From JAJDTR01 sp965220415 (lineage in GTDB: Bacteria > Poribacteria > WGA-4E > JAJDTR01): 64,000 bases of DNA. The stretch lies in the NCBI GenBank assembly GCA_965220415.1, contig OZ244829.1, positions 1,302,001-1,366,000 on the forward strand, given 5' to 3'. Below, one piece after another: positions 49,923-59,261 of the stretch (position 1 is the stretch's first letter; each line of letters starts with the position of its first letter). The notes beneath the pieces were generated by a model that had not been told where the DNA came from, did no database searches, and was given only the letters and a program-made list of their open reading frames with translations. The position numbers were made by a program, and so were the translations under genes.

Positions 49923-51245
49923 ATGAACCGACGAGATTTACTGAAAACGAGTGCACTCGCTGGCGGCGCTGTTGCCTTGGGGGCTTCGAGGCTAGATGCA
50001 AAAGAGACCCGCTGGGAAAAATCATACGCGGGTGACGCAAACCGTCCAATACTTGAACCCGGGATTCCCGATAAGGACTATAGACCGGTAATTACTCCGA
50101 GCGGTACGTCGCTTCCGTGGAAGATTGTTGATCGCGTCAAGGTGTATCACCTTATCGCCGAGGAGGTATCCAATGAGTTTGCCCCCGGTTTGAAAGCCAA
50201 ATGCTGGGGCTACAACGGACAAGTACACGGTCCAACCATCGAAGCCGTGGAAGGCGATCGAATTCGGGTATACGTTACCAATCGGCTCAAGGCACCGACC
50301 ACCGTCCACTGGCACGGTGTATTTCTGCCGAACGGGATGGACGGCGTTGGCGGATTGAATCAACGTGCGATTGAGCCCGGTGAGACGTTCAAATACGAAT
50401 GGACGGTGCGGCAATCTGGAACGTTCATGTACCATTCCCATCATGACGAAATGACCCAGATGGCGATGGGTATGATGGGTATGATGATTTTCCACCCAAG
50501 AACACCCCACCCTGATTATTCGGTTGACCGTGATTTCGCTATTATGTTGAGTGAATGGCGAATTGATCCGGGGATGTCAACACCTAATCCCAACGAGATG
50601 ACCGATTTCAACGTTCTAACAATGAACGCAAAGTGTTATCCCGGCACAGAACCGCTGGTCGCCAAATTGGGAGATCGAGTGCGAATTCGGATCGGAAATC
50701 TGAGCGCGATGGACCATCACCCCATCCACCTTCACGGGCACTACTTCAAGATAACTGGGACCGATGGCGGACAGATTTCCGATTCCGCACAACGCCCCGA
50801 AACCACAGTCTTGGTTCCCGTTGGCGCAACGCGCGACATTGAGTTCGTTGCGAGTGAGCCGGGTGACTGGGCAATGCACTGCCATATGACGCATCATGTC
50901 ATGAACCAGATGGGACACGACTTTCCGAATGTGGTTGGAATGAAGAAAGACGGGCTTGACGGGAGAATTCGCCAGCTTCTGCCCAATTATATGACCATGG
51001 GCGAGCATGGTATGGGCGATCACGGGATTCACGTAGAATCGGGGCACATGGCGGTGCCGGAGAATAGCATACCGATGGTCGGAGCATACGGTCCGTTCGG
51101 CTACATCACTATGGGCGGGATGTTCACCCTTCTGAAAGTCCGTGAGCATCTCGCTAACTACGACGATCCGGGTTGGTATCAGTACCCGCCCGGCACGGTT
51201 GCGGATGTGGCGCCGGAAGAAGATCTGCGGCGGGATTTGGGGTAA
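49923..51245 (+). CDS. Multicopper oxidase with Tat signal, CopA/CueO-like
   Basis: 440 residues from ATG 49923 (GGAGG upstream, overlapping nothing of the TolC frame except its stop region). The Tat signal is NRRDLLKTSALAGGAVALG. Copper ligands are HWHG, HSHH, HPIHLHGHYFK and HCHMTHHVM, giving the T1 and trinuclear centre. A Met/His-rich region (MTMGEHGMGDHGIHVESGHM) near the C-terminus may bind extra copper. It would oxidise Cu(I) to Cu(II) in the periplasm. It is the last gene of the operon. Confidence 0.93.
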   Translation: MNRRDLLKTSALAGGAVALGASRLDAKETRWEKSYAGDANRPILEPGIPDKDYRPVITPSGTSLPWKIVDRVKVYHLIAEEVSNEFAPGLKAKCWGYNGQVHGPTIEAVEGDRIRVYVTNRLKAPTTVHWHGVFLPNGMDGVGGLNQRAIEPGETFKYEWTVRQSGTFMYHSHHDEMTQMAMGMMGMMIFHPRTPHPDYSVDRDFAIMLSEWRIDPGMSTPNPNEMTDFNVLTMNAKCYPGTEPLVAKLGDRVRIRIGNLSAMDHHPIHLHGHYFKITGTDGGQISDSAQRPETTVLVPVGATRDIEFVASEPGDWAMHCHMTHHVMNQMGHDFPNVVGMKKDGLDGRIRQLLPNYMTMGEHGMGDHGIHVESGHMAVPENSIPMVGAYGPFGYITMGGMFTLLKVREHLANYDDPGWYQYPPGTVADVAPEEDLRRDLG

Positions 51246-51319
51246 CCGAGAAACTCATCCCATTTCACGCCGGTTAATCCCATTTCGCTTGAATTATGTC
51301 GTTCACAGCCACTGTAGAC

Positions 51320-51430
51320 GGGGATCAAGCGAACGGATAGTGAGCGCGATAGAGATCCCTCAAGCGACCGAATAGAATCAAGCGAGTGAATAGCGAGTGC
51401 GATAGAGATTTTCACGCGATAGAGATCTCC
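51320..51430 (+). repeat. Tandem GATC-flanked units
   Basis: Three units follow one another: GGGGATCAAGCGAACGGATA..., CAAGCGACCGAATA... and AATCAAGCGAGTGAATAGCG..., with GCGATAGAGAT endings. Confidence 0.7.
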
Positions 51431-51550
51431 TTGTCCCGCCGACGTTGCACAAAGACAAAACCTCTCACGCCGCTCCATGTAAGTTTCCGTACTTAATCTA
51501 CGCGGTCAATCCACTTGTACTCCGCGCTGTCAGAAGTTGCGTCTTTTGTA

Positions 51551-51663
51551 GGATCAAACGAGCGGTTAGCGAGTGCGATAGAGATCCGGCGATCTCCAGG
51601 TCGCGACATGCGTTCCCTGTAGGTGCGATCAAGCGATTGAATAATGAGTGCGATAGAGATCCC
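51551..51663 (+). repeat. Two GATC-flanked units
   Basis: Units at 51551-51588 and 51625-51663, the second ending GCGATAGAGATCCC. Confidence 0.7.
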
Positions 51664-51935
51664 TTTCCAACCGCACCTACCGCCAGACGCTTGAAAACAC
51701 GCAATTTTCACCAGCGTCAAATATATATTCTTGAGAAATGGTATAAGGCAATTGGAATACCGTAGCAAGTGATATTCTAAGCAAAGCATCAAAACCTTAT
51801 TCTCTTTTTTCTGGATGAACCTCACACAGTGTGATATGATAAAATCTGCGTAATTCAGATTACAGCAGTTCTATCCATCCGGCAAATAATAGAGAGACTC
51901 AAGATTTTAACCGCCTCCTGAATGTCCGGTTTCCA

Positions 51936-52985
51936 ATGTCTGATCGCTTGCTCCCCAACATCAACAAGATCCTGGTCATTCGCAACGACGGCATCGGTGA
52001 TTTGCTCAACTCCACACCCGCAATCGCACTGCTGCGCGAGAATTACCCTGGCGCGGAGATTTGCGTACTCGCCCAACCACTGAATGCGCCGGTTTTAACC
52101 GGAAATCCTCACGTCAATCGAGTCTTGATTATTGACCGAGAGGGTACTCACCGGCGACTGCGAGATCGATTGAGATTCTATCGCCATCTGCGTCGAGAAG
52201 AATTCGATCTCGCCATTGCCATGCGTACTGCTTCATGGTCGAACTTTGTCGTGCTACTCTCTGGAGCGCGCTACCGATTGGGACGCTACCAAAAGTACGC
52301 GAAAGGGACATTATCACACAAGTGGAAGGGTAGCTACGAGAAAGGGCATGTTCACGAGGTAGATCGGAATTTGGAGTTGATGCGTCTTATCTGCACGGGT
52401 GAAGTCAATCGGCAACTTGTATTCAACTTGCTGGAAAATGAAATCTCATTTGCAAAAGGGCAACTTGCGGAGTGGGGCATTCACCCCAACGATTTCCTTG
52501 TTTGTCTCCACCCTGGCGGGAGTTCGTTTGATAAGCAATGGCCCAGCGAAAATTATGCTAGGCTAGCTGATTGGTTGGCGAGTGAGCACAACGCAAAAAT
52601 CCTGATCTTGGGAGGTCCCAACGAAGCGCACCTGACGCGGCATATACAGAAAATTATGACCCACCCGTCAATCACCCATGCACCGGTGTCAATTCGTCAT
52701 CTCGCCGTCCTGATGGAACATTGCAACCTTGTTGTCTGCAACGACTCTGGCCCAATGCATATCGCTGCCGCACTTAACGTGCCGATGGTGGCAATCTTCG
52801 GTCCCACCGATTACGTCGCTTGGGAGCCACTGAGTGAAAAAGCTACTATCGTGAGGCGCGACATGCCCTGCTGGCCATGCAGTGCACATAAATGCAAAAT
52901 CGGCTGGGAATGCACCAAAAAGTTGCCGGTCGATGTAGTGTGGAACGAAGTTGCACGGAAGGTAAGTGGACTTTCGTCCAATTAG
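51936..52985 (+). CDS. Glycosyltransferase family 9 (heptosyltransferase-like)
   Basis: 349 residues with the GT9 order: ILVIRNDGIGDLLNSTPAIALLRENYP at the N-terminus, LHPGGSSFDKQWP (sugar-nucleotide region) and the C-terminal NDSGPMHIAAALNVPMVAIFGPTD. It also has four Cys in MPCWPCSAHKCKIGWEC. GT9 enzymes add heptose or similar sugars to the lipopolysaccharide core on the cytoplasmic side of the membrane. It is the first gene of a three-gene glycosyltransferase group with 51936, 53045 and 54362. The donor sugar is not known. Confidence 0.88.
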   Translation: MSDRLLPNINKILVIRNDGIGDLLNSTPAIALLRENYPGAEICVLAQPLNAPVLTGNPHVNRVLIIDREGTHRRLRDRLRFYRHLRREEFDLAIAMRTASWSNFVVLLSGARYRLGRYQKYAKGTLSHKWKGSYEKGHVHEVDRNLELMRLICTGEVNRQLVFNLLENEISFAKGQLAEWGIHPNDFLVCLHPGGSSFDKQWPSENYARLADWLASEHNAKILILGGPNEAHLTRHIQKIMTHPSITHAPVSIRHLAVLMEHCNLVVCNDSGPMHIAAALNVPMVAIFGPTDYVAWEPLSEKATIVRRDMPCWPCSAHKCKIGWECTKKLPVDVVWNEVARKVSGLSSN

Positions 52986-53044
52986 CACCGAGAAGATAGA
53001 GAGAACGTCAGTGTGATTCTCGCATTTCGCAAATTAAAGTTGAC

Positions 53045-54304
53045 ATGCGAATCGTATTGAGCACTTGGGGAACAGCCGGTGATGTCTACCCATTTGTTGC
53101 CTTGTCGCAACGGTTAGTCGCCGCTGGCTACGATATTCGGGTATGTGCGTCCAACATTTATCAGAACCGATTCGAGGAAGTCGGGGTTGACTTTTACGCT
53201 GTTGGTATCCCCTTCAACTTCGATCAGTTTCACGGTCTCATGGACGATTTGGTCCGGATAAAAAATCCGCTTGAATCGGCAATTCGAATTGTGAAAGACG
53301 GTATCTTGGCAGGTGCCGACGTGTGGTATCACGACTGCCTACGAGGAATGGAGGGATACGACCTCGCGATTTGTCATTCAGCCGATGTACCCGGGCAAGA
53401 AGCGGCAATCAAAAATAAACTTCCATGGTTAACTGTAAGTTACTGTCCGGGGTTTATCAAGACTGCCGACGACTCGCCTTATCCGGTACCCAACCTTGGA
53501 CCTCATCTGAATCGTCTCGCATGGAGCGTTGCGGAATGGCTGATACGAAAGTGGGCGGATCCGGTCTTCAACGAGTTTATAGCCTCCGTGGGCGGGCGAA
53601 AACGGAAGCTGGTTGGAATCGAAGGTATGTATTCGCGCCAACTGAACCTGATCGCCGCATCGCCGCATATTAGTCCGCCTCCATCGGATTTCCCCAAGAA
53701 CCACAGATATACCGGTGTATGGTTTCTTGACGAGCCCGAATACGAAGTTCCACCTGCGCTGCAAGACTTTTTGAACAGCGGGGCGCGCCCCGTTATCATA
53801 TCGTTCGGTTCAATGGGCGGCACACAGGGAGCCGAAACAACGCGAATTCTCATCGAAGCAGTGGAACTAAGCGGCCAACGCGCGGTAATTCAGGCGGGGT
53901 GGGGCAATTTGCAGCTACCCTATCCGCCAGAGTCAATCTGTTTCGCCGAATACGTCCCACACAATTTTCTCTTCCGCCAAGGAACATGTGTCGTGCATCA
54001 CGGCGGTGCGGGTACTACCGCGTCCGCTTGCCGTGCCGGAGTACCCTCAATTGTAATTCCACACCTTGCCGATCAGCCGTATTGGGGTAAAAGATTGCAC
54101 AGCATTGGTGTTGCTCCAAGACCGCTTTACCGTTGCGATATGACTGCCGGAAGGTTGGCACGGCGCATCCGTGAGACGGTCTCTTCCAAGTCAATGTCGA
54201 AAAAAGCTCGCGCGTTAGGAGAAAAAATCAATGCGGAAGATAGCTTGGGAATCGCGATCAATCTGATTGAGACGTTTGCCGACGAGAGGGACGGTCTGTT
54301 CTAA
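53045..54304 (+). CDS. Glycosyltransferase family 1, UGT/sterol glucosyltransferase-like
   Basis: 419 residues. The N-terminal Rossmann fold has STWGTAGDVYPFVALSQRLVAAGYDIRV. The nucleotide-sugar donor signature is VPHNFLFRQGTCVVHHGGAGTTASACRAGVPSIVIPHLADQPYWG, split here only by the usual HHGGAGT core. The family adds glucose or other sugars to lipids, sterols or antibiotics. It sits between two GT9 genes and probably modifies the same envelope glycolipid. The ATG is 59 bases after the preceding stop. Confidence 0.88.
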   Translation: MRIVLSTWGTAGDVYPFVALSQRLVAAGYDIRVCASNIYQNRFEEVGVDFYAVGIPFNFDQFHGLMDDLVRIKNPLESAIRIVKDGILAGADVWYHDCLRGMEGYDLAICHSADVPGQEAAIKNKLPWLTVSYCPGFIKTADDSPYPVPNLGPHLNRLAWSVAEWLIRKWADPVFNEFIASVGGRKRKLVGIEGMYSRQLNLIAASPHISPPPSDFPKNHRYTGVWFLDEPEYEVPPALQDFLNSGARPVIISFGSMGGTQGAETTRILIEAVELSGQRAVIQAGWGNLQLPYPPESICFAEYVPHNFLFRQGTCVVHHGGAGTTASACRAGVPSIVIPHLADQPYWGKRLHSIGVAPRPLYRCDMTAGRLARRIRETVSSKSMSKKARALGEKINAEDSLGIAINLIETFADERDGLF

Positions 54305-54361
54305 CTCGGAGTTGATGGGTTCATCACCGCAAGACCTATCGCGCGCCACGTTTCTTGGGGT

Positions 54362-55360
54362 ATGATTAAAAATATCTTGATTTTCAGTTTCAGTTTTATT
54401 GGAGATGCGACCCTCTCCACAGCGGTAATCGCTCCTCTTCGCCGTCATTTTCCCGACGCCCAGATTTCCTTACTCGTCGGCACCCGAGCCTTTCAACTCC
54501 TCGCGGGAGATCCGGGCATTGACCATGTTCTCGTCTACGACAATCGGGGTAATCATGCCGGCTGGAGAGGAAAATGTCGCCTCGTAGGCTCGTTGCGCAG
54601 CAGGCGATTTGATCTGGTCATAAATCTCCGAGACAGTCTCTGGTCACGCTTTGTTGGCGGAGCGCATTGGGGCATGGCACGGCGAAGCGGCGAAATACAT
54701 GCCGTTGCTCGCTACCTTGAAGTGCTCCGACGGCATGGAGTTGACACCGCCGGTGCGCGACCTCAGCTTCAATTTACCGATCAGGAGATTGCCGACCGTG
54801 ACAAATTCCTGAGCGAAAATGGCATAACGCCCAATCGACCGATTGTAGGCATTCATCCCGGCGGAAATTGGAGGTACAAACTGTGGCAGCCTACGAATTT
54901 TGCCCGGATTGCGGATCTATTGTGCGACAGATTGAACGCCCAAATCATGTTATTCGCTGGTCCCGACGAATTCTCGTTACAAGCCCAAGTTGCCGAATTG
55001 CTGAATTTGGAGCCCGTTGTCGTAAAAAGCCGGAGCTTACGACAGGTTGCCGCCCTGATTGAGGCTTGCGATGTATATCTTGGGAATGATACGGGGCCCA
55101 TGCACATTGCCGCCGCGGTTGGCGCATCGGTCGTCGCCGTATTCGGCTCCACGAACCATTATCGGAGCGGCCCCTATGGCGAGGAACATATTGTAGTGCG
55201 AAGTGAATTGGATCTCGGTTGTAACCCGTGTCACCCTGGGAAAAATCCTGGCGGTTGCAGAGCGGAAAGTTGCGCCGTGGTCGATGCCGTAACGGTTCAG
55301 CAAGTCTTTCAGCAACTAACAAACTCCTTGTCAGGCGTGTGGGGAAAAGAATCGTGTTAA
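54362..55360 (+). CDS. Glycosyltransferase family 9 (heptosyltransferase-like)
   Basis: 332 residues. GT9 features are FSFIGDATLSTAVIAPLRRHFPD, IHPGGNWRYKLWQPTNFA and NDTGPMHIAAAVGASVVAVFGSTNH, with a Cys-rich C-terminal segment (LGCNPCHPGKNPGGCRAESC). It is distinct in sequence from the GT9 at 51936, so the two likely add different sugars in the same lipid-linked oligosaccharide. It is the last gene of the group. Confidence 0.88.
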   Translation: MIKNILIFSFSFIGDATLSTAVIAPLRRHFPDAQISLLVGTRAFQLLAGDPGIDHVLVYDNRGNHAGWRGKCRLVGSLRSRRFDLVINLRDSLWSRFVGGAHWGMARRSGEIHAVARYLEVLRRHGVDTAGARPQLQFTDQEIADRDKFLSENGITPNRPIVGIHPGGNWRYKLWQPTNFARIADLLCDRLNAQIMLFAGPDEFSLQAQVAELLNLEPVVVKSRSLRQVAALIEACDVYLGNDTGPMHIAAAVGASVVAVFGSTNHYRSGPYGEEHIVVRSELDLGCNPCHPGKNPGGCRAESCAVVDAVTVQQVFQQLTNSLSGVWGKESC

Positions 55361-55448
55361 ACAGGGCAGCGTGAGGTTGACATAATTAGGTTAAAATTGT
55401 GATGAAAATTGCCCGAGCCGACTCGCCGATGCCGAAGTACTTGCTGGC

Positions 55449-55841
55449 TTGAATCAGAACCTCATTGAGGACGAGGGGCATCCCAATCCAATGAACATAG
55501 ACCAACTTGCTCAACGGATGAAGGAGTGGTTGAAAACCGACTACAACTGTTATACGGTAAAACAGAACGGATGCATTGTCGCCTATTGCCTATATAGAGA
55601 TGATAGTGGGTACTACTATATGCGGCAATTGTACGTGGACAGATCGCATCGACGAAGAGGTATCGCTACACAGTTGCTCGATTGGTTGTACGAAAACGTG
55701 TGGACGGATAAGAAAGTTAGACTGGACGTACTCGCTCATAACAGGGATGCCGTTGCCCATTATAAGAGGTACGGCTTCAGAATTGGTGTCTTTATACTAC
55801 ACACCGCTGGAAATTGCGTATTTTCAAGCGTCTTGCGGTAG
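55449..55841 (+). CDS. GNAT-family N-acetyltransferase with a frameshifted N-terminus
   Basis: The open frame starts with TTG 55449 and gives 130 residues: LNQNLIEDEGHPNPM ..., YMRQLYVDRSHRRRGIATQLLDWLYE (acetyl-CoA motif R-R-x-G-I-A) and AVAHYKRYGFR. The usual first strand lies upstream in another frame: ATG 55402 reads KIARADSP, then one base is missing before the in-frame DAEVLAGLNQ. Adding one base near 55427 would restore a complete GNAT of about 147 residues. It is either a recent pseudogene or a sequencing error, or translation starts late. Confidence 0.75.
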   Translation: MNQNLIEDEGHPNPMNIDQLAQRMKEWLKTDYNCYTVKQNGCIVAYCLYRDDSGYYYMRQLYVDRSHRRRGIATQLLDWLYENVWTDKKVRLDVLAHNRDAVAHYKRYGFRIGVFILHTAGNCVFSSVLR

Positions 55842-55850
55842 TTGTAGGGT

Positions 55851-55890
55851 GGGATCAAACGACTGGATAAGGAGTGCGATAGAAATCCCC
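55851..55890 (+). repeat. GATC-flanked unit
   Basis: A single unit, GGGATCAAACGACTGGATAA ... GCGATAGAAATCCCC, about 10 bases after the GNAT gene. Confidence 0.75.
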
Positions 55891-56076
55891 TGCCCACCAC
55901 CAACGCGGTCACGTTGCGCGCCAGGGGAGCCAACCATTTATCCCAAACTGATTGGAATGGTGGGCAGTGCCCACCCAACAATCACTATTACAAACAGTAA
56001 TTACGGGGAAAGAAAGCGCAATAATACCCAACGCAAAGTATAGAATGGAAAAATAAGACGTGTGAAGGAATCAAGG

Positions 56077-56991
56077 ATGAAATACGACGAGGTAAACCGT
56101 ACCTTTGATTGTGAACCGACACTCACCGATACACAGGTATTACAGTTCTGTCGCGATGGATATTTGCAACTTCATGGGGGCGTCCCTGACGAGATCAATC
56201 AGCGGGCATACGACTATCTCAACGGCGATGTGCCCATAAATCCGAGTTTCATGCCCGATGGGATGACACATGCCGATTTACAGCGAATTAGGGATACACA
56301 TGAACCGAGTTCTATCCTGCTTGAGGACTGGTACATTGAGCATGTCCTGCTGAATCGCAGACTTGCTGGAGCGTTGCGTTCATTGCTCGGAATGAACGTT
56401 GGATTACCGGTGCTGGTAAGTAACCACCGTGTCGAGTGCCCAATGCCTGCACAGGCGTGGCATCACGATGCTGATCACGTTTTTGGACCCGAAATCAATT
56501 TTCTCGAAGTCTTCTACTTTCCGCAGGATACACCGCTGGACATGGGACCGACAGAGCTTTTACCCGGTTCACACATTCGCTCAACAAACCGAGACATCGC
56601 CGAGAAAGGTGTTGCAACTGATGGTCCGGCGGGTTCGTTTGTTATCCATTCTCAGAGTATTCTCCACCGCCGCGGTGAGTCCACGGTAAAAGGGTTGCGC
56701 CACATGCTGAAATACAGTTATTGGCGAACGGTACCACCTATACGAGATTGGAAACAGGAACCGGAATTTGATTTTCAGACAGCGGATTACGGCGGGCACG
56801 GCGTAGCAAGATACGTCGCACACATGTTCTATTGGTTATGCGGCAAAGGCGATGAATTTCGTCTCATCGGTGGTCAAGCCTGGCCGTGGTCAAGTGTGAA
56901 TCAAATCGGTCCCTCTTACGGCTTTGGACACAAAGAAGGGTACCTACCAAACTGGCGAAAGAACAACCCGGACGATTACGCAATGCCGTAA
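56077..56991 (+). CDS. Phytanoyl-CoA dioxygenase (PhyH) family protein
   Basis: 304 residues from ATG 56077 (AAGGA 7 bases upstream; GTG 56062 is less likely). The Fe(II)/2-oxoglutarate fold is visible: VLQFCRDGYLQLHGGVPDE at the start, the metal ligands in WHHDADHVFG (H-x-D), and the distal His in QSILHRRGEST. Such enzymes hydroxylate unknown small molecules; PhyH-family expansion is common in Poribacteria. The substrate is unknown. It is followed by 156 bases of AT-rich sequence. Confidence 0.85.
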   Translation: MKYDEVNRTFDCEPTLTDTQVLQFCRDGYLQLHGGVPDEINQRAYDYLNGDVPINPSFMPDGMTHADLQRIRDTHEPSSILLEDWYIEHVLLNRRLAGALRSLLGMNVGLPVLVSNHRVECPMPAQAWHHDADHVFGPEINFLEVFYFPQDTPLDMGPTELLPGSHIRSTNRDIAEKGVATDGPAGSFVIHSQSILHRRGESTVKGLRHMLKYSYWRTVPPIRDWKQEPEFDFQTADYGGHGVARYVAHMFYWLCGKGDEFRLIGGQAWPWSSVNQIGPSYGFGHKEGYLPNWRKNNPDDYAMP

Positions 56992-57147
56992 ACGGATTTA
57001 CAGTCCTATCAACCCCACTCGGATGTGGTAAGTCAAGCTAAGCATAGTTGATGAGCGTATTCCTACCTGACTTTATATCACATATTATTGAAACACCGAG
57101 AAATTTTTATTTGACTTTTCACAATCTTCAAATCGAAAGGATTCATT

Positions 57148-58206
57148 ATGCCTACCCTCCCTCCGGAAACTCTACGACAAGTCGGCTACGACCTGTTTGA
57201 AGCTGCAGGCTGCTTACCGGAAGACGCTCAAGCGGTAACAGACCATCTCGTGGAATCGAGCCTTTTTGGACACGACTCGCACGGCGCCATTCGGTATGCC
57301 GAGTATGCCAACGCCCTCAGAAATGGTCCCTATCAGCCACGCGCCGCGCCTGTAATCGTTCGCGAAAATCCCTGTACCGCCGTCGTGGATGCCCAAGGCG
57401 CGCTCGGTCAAATTGGCGGAAATTTCGCCATGAATTTAGCGATGGAGAAAGCGCGCCAATATGGCACCAGCACGGTGGTGTTGCGCAATACCAGCCACGT
57501 GGGACGGGCAGGGGCGTACGCTTTGATGGCAGCGCGCTCTGAAATGATGGGGCTTGTTTTTGTCAATGCCGGACGTCTCGGCTACCAGATCGCCCCTTTC
57601 GGCGGAATTGATGGCCGACTTTCGACCAACCCGATCGCTTTTTCTGCGCCGCGCCGTGACGAAAACCCACTCCTTATTGACATGACCACCTCGGTTGTGG
57701 CGGAGGGCAAAATCCGAGTTGCCATAAATGCTGGAAAGGAAGTACCCGAAGGATGGATCATTGATAGCCAAGGCAACCCGACGACGCATCCGCGGGCGTT
57801 TAAGGCGGACCCGCCGGGCGCGATTCTCCCGATGGGCGGGGTTGTCGCCTACAAGGGATACGGACTCAGTTTCGTTGTGGAACTATTGGGCGGGGCGTTG
57901 AGTGGCCAAGGCTGTGCGGCGGGCGAAACAAAGATGGTCAGCAATGGGGTTCTCTTCACCGTCTACAACATCGAACATTTCACCGAGTTGGAGACCTTTT
58001 ACAAGGAAATTGAGGATTTGATTGTGCATGTCAAGTCAAGCCGTGTCGCCCCCGGGTTCTCGGAAATTTTGTCACCGGGTGAGCCGGAGTTCCTGACTGC
58101 CGAACGCAAATCCACCGATGGAATTACGATTGATGAAACAACGTGGGGAGCCATTTGTGACGAAGCTCGCGCCGTAGGACTGAATCCAGATACGTGGTTG
58201 GATTAG
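57148..58206 (+). CDS. Ldh-family (malate/L-lactate/ureidoglycolate) dehydrogenase
   Basis: 352 residues with the NAD(P)-binding fold of the LDH2/MDH2 superfamily: ESSLFGHDSHGAIRYAEYANAL (catalytic His region), NTSHVGRAGAYALMAA and GGIDGRLSTNPIAFSAP. An AAAGGATTC sequence lies just before ATG 57148. It would oxidise a hydroxyacid to an oxoacid. The neighbouring PhyH protein could supply such a substrate, but this is inference only. Confidence 0.88.
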   Translation: MPTLPPETLRQVGYDLFEAAGCLPEDAQAVTDHLVESSLFGHDSHGAIRYAEYANALRNGPYQPRAAPVIVRENPCTAVVDAQGALGQIGGNFAMNLAMEKARQYGTSTVVLRNTSHVGRAGAYALMAARSEMMGLVFVNAGRLGYQIAPFGGIDGRLSTNPIAFSAPRRDENPLLIDMTTSVVAEGKIRVAINAGKEVPEGWIIDSQGNPTTHPRAFKADPPGAILPMGGVVAYKGYGLSFVVELLGGALSGQGCAAGETKMVSNGVLFTVYNIEHFTELETFYKEIEDLIVHVKSSRVAPGFSEILSPGEPEFLTAERKSTDGITIDETTWGAICDEARAVGLNPDTWLD

Positions 58207-58319
58207 ATTACGATCGCGCCCGCATCACCAAGAGTTGTTCGCAGCCATTCGTTCCCGGCTGCTCAAAGGGATTGCCGTGGGTTGGAATGTGTGTCATTAG
58301 ACCCTTGATCGCTCTCCTG

Positions 58320-59114
58320 TCAATTCATTAACATCCCGCCATCGACGTTAATGGCTTGACCAGTGATGTTGCGCGACCGCTCTGAGGCAAGAAAAGCCAC
58401 GAGCATTCCGACGTCCTCCGGTGTCTGTTCCCTGCTAAGCGCACAGCGATCTTTAATCAGCCCCTCAAAGATTTTCCGCTGATTTACATTCTCCTCCGAT
58501 GCGTCGCGAGAGTACATCCCTTCCAGTTGCCGCCACATAGACGTCCATAGCACCCCCGGACAGACAGCGTTGACATTAATGTTGAATGGCCCGAGCTCGT
58601 TTGCCAATGATTGTGTAACGCTGATGGCACCCGCCTTAGACGCCGAATAGTCGGCATGCATTCCGCCGCCATGCCGCCCCGCGACGGAGGCGATGTTCAC
58701 AATCTTTCCACCGCCTATCTCTTTGAAGTGGCCTATAATCGCACGACTTACTACCCAGATGCCCCTTAGGTTGACTTCGTAACACTTGTCCCAATCTTCC
58801 AATTGAACTTCGTCCCCAACGACATGGTCACCTATAACGCCTGCGTTGTTAACCAGAATGTTGACTTGGGCGTGTTGGGAAAGCGCGCTCGAAACCGCCG
58901 ACGCTACAGATACTTCCTGCGTGATGTCCATCTCGACAACCGTAACCTTTCGCCCTAATTCTCGGAGTTCGATTGCGGTGTTTTCAGCGTTGTCAAGGTC
59001 AATATCGGCGATAATTATGTCGGCGCCCTCCTTGGCTAACTCTAATGCGATACCCTTGCCAATTCCGCGTCCGCCGCCGGTCACCAGCGCAGTCTTGCCA
59101 TCTAGTATTCCCAT
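58320..59114 (-). CDS. SDR-family oxidoreductase
   Basis: 264 residues from ATG 59114 (AAGGGGG 5 bases upstream). A longer frame from 59243 exists but has no ribosome-binding site. The classical SDR motifs are TGGGRGIGKG (cofactor), NNAG at about residue 88, the catalytic Ser of NIASVAGRHGGG and YSASK (Tyr-x-x-x-Lys). The protein is close to gluconate- or 3-oxoacyl-ACP-reductase-type SDRs. It converges with the Ldh-family gene. Confidence 0.9.
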   Translation of the reverse strand: MGILDGKTALVTGGGRGIGKGIALELAKEGADIIIADIDLDNAENTAIELRELGRKVTVVEMDITQEVSVASAVSSALSQHAQVNILVNNAGVIGDHVVGDEVQLEDWDKCYEVNLRGIWVVSRAIIGHFKEIGGGKIVNIASVAGRHGGGMHADYSASKAGAISVTQSLANELGPFNINVNAVCPGVLWTSMWRQLEGMYSRDASEENVNQRKIFEGLIKDRCALSREQTPEDVGMLVAFLASERSRNITGQAINVDGGMLMN

Positions 59115-59261
59115 TGATACCCCCTTTCGTTGATGCGGTTTACATGTAATCTCTATCCATTGTAAGCCGTCCTTGGCCATTCCGGCTTCGTTGAGATTTT
59201 GGTGATGCAACAAAATTCTTGATACATCTGTAACTGCCCACACCCGTTTGAAGGTTTCAAA

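Larger units (their letters stand above)
51246..51935. other. Gap with repeats between copper operon and glycosyltransferases
   Basis: GATC-flanked units lie at 51320-51430, 51551-51588 and 51625-51663. The stretch from about 51270 to 51510 shares its left edge (CCATTTCGCTTGAAT), its GACGGGGATCAAGCGA core and its right edge with about 62530-62800, so it is one copy of a larger dispersed element. No gene was found. Confidence 0.6.

Noticed and set aside
51555..51765. Small open frames between the copper operon and the glycosyltransferases
   Set aside because: They read through GATC-type repeat units and have no start signals.
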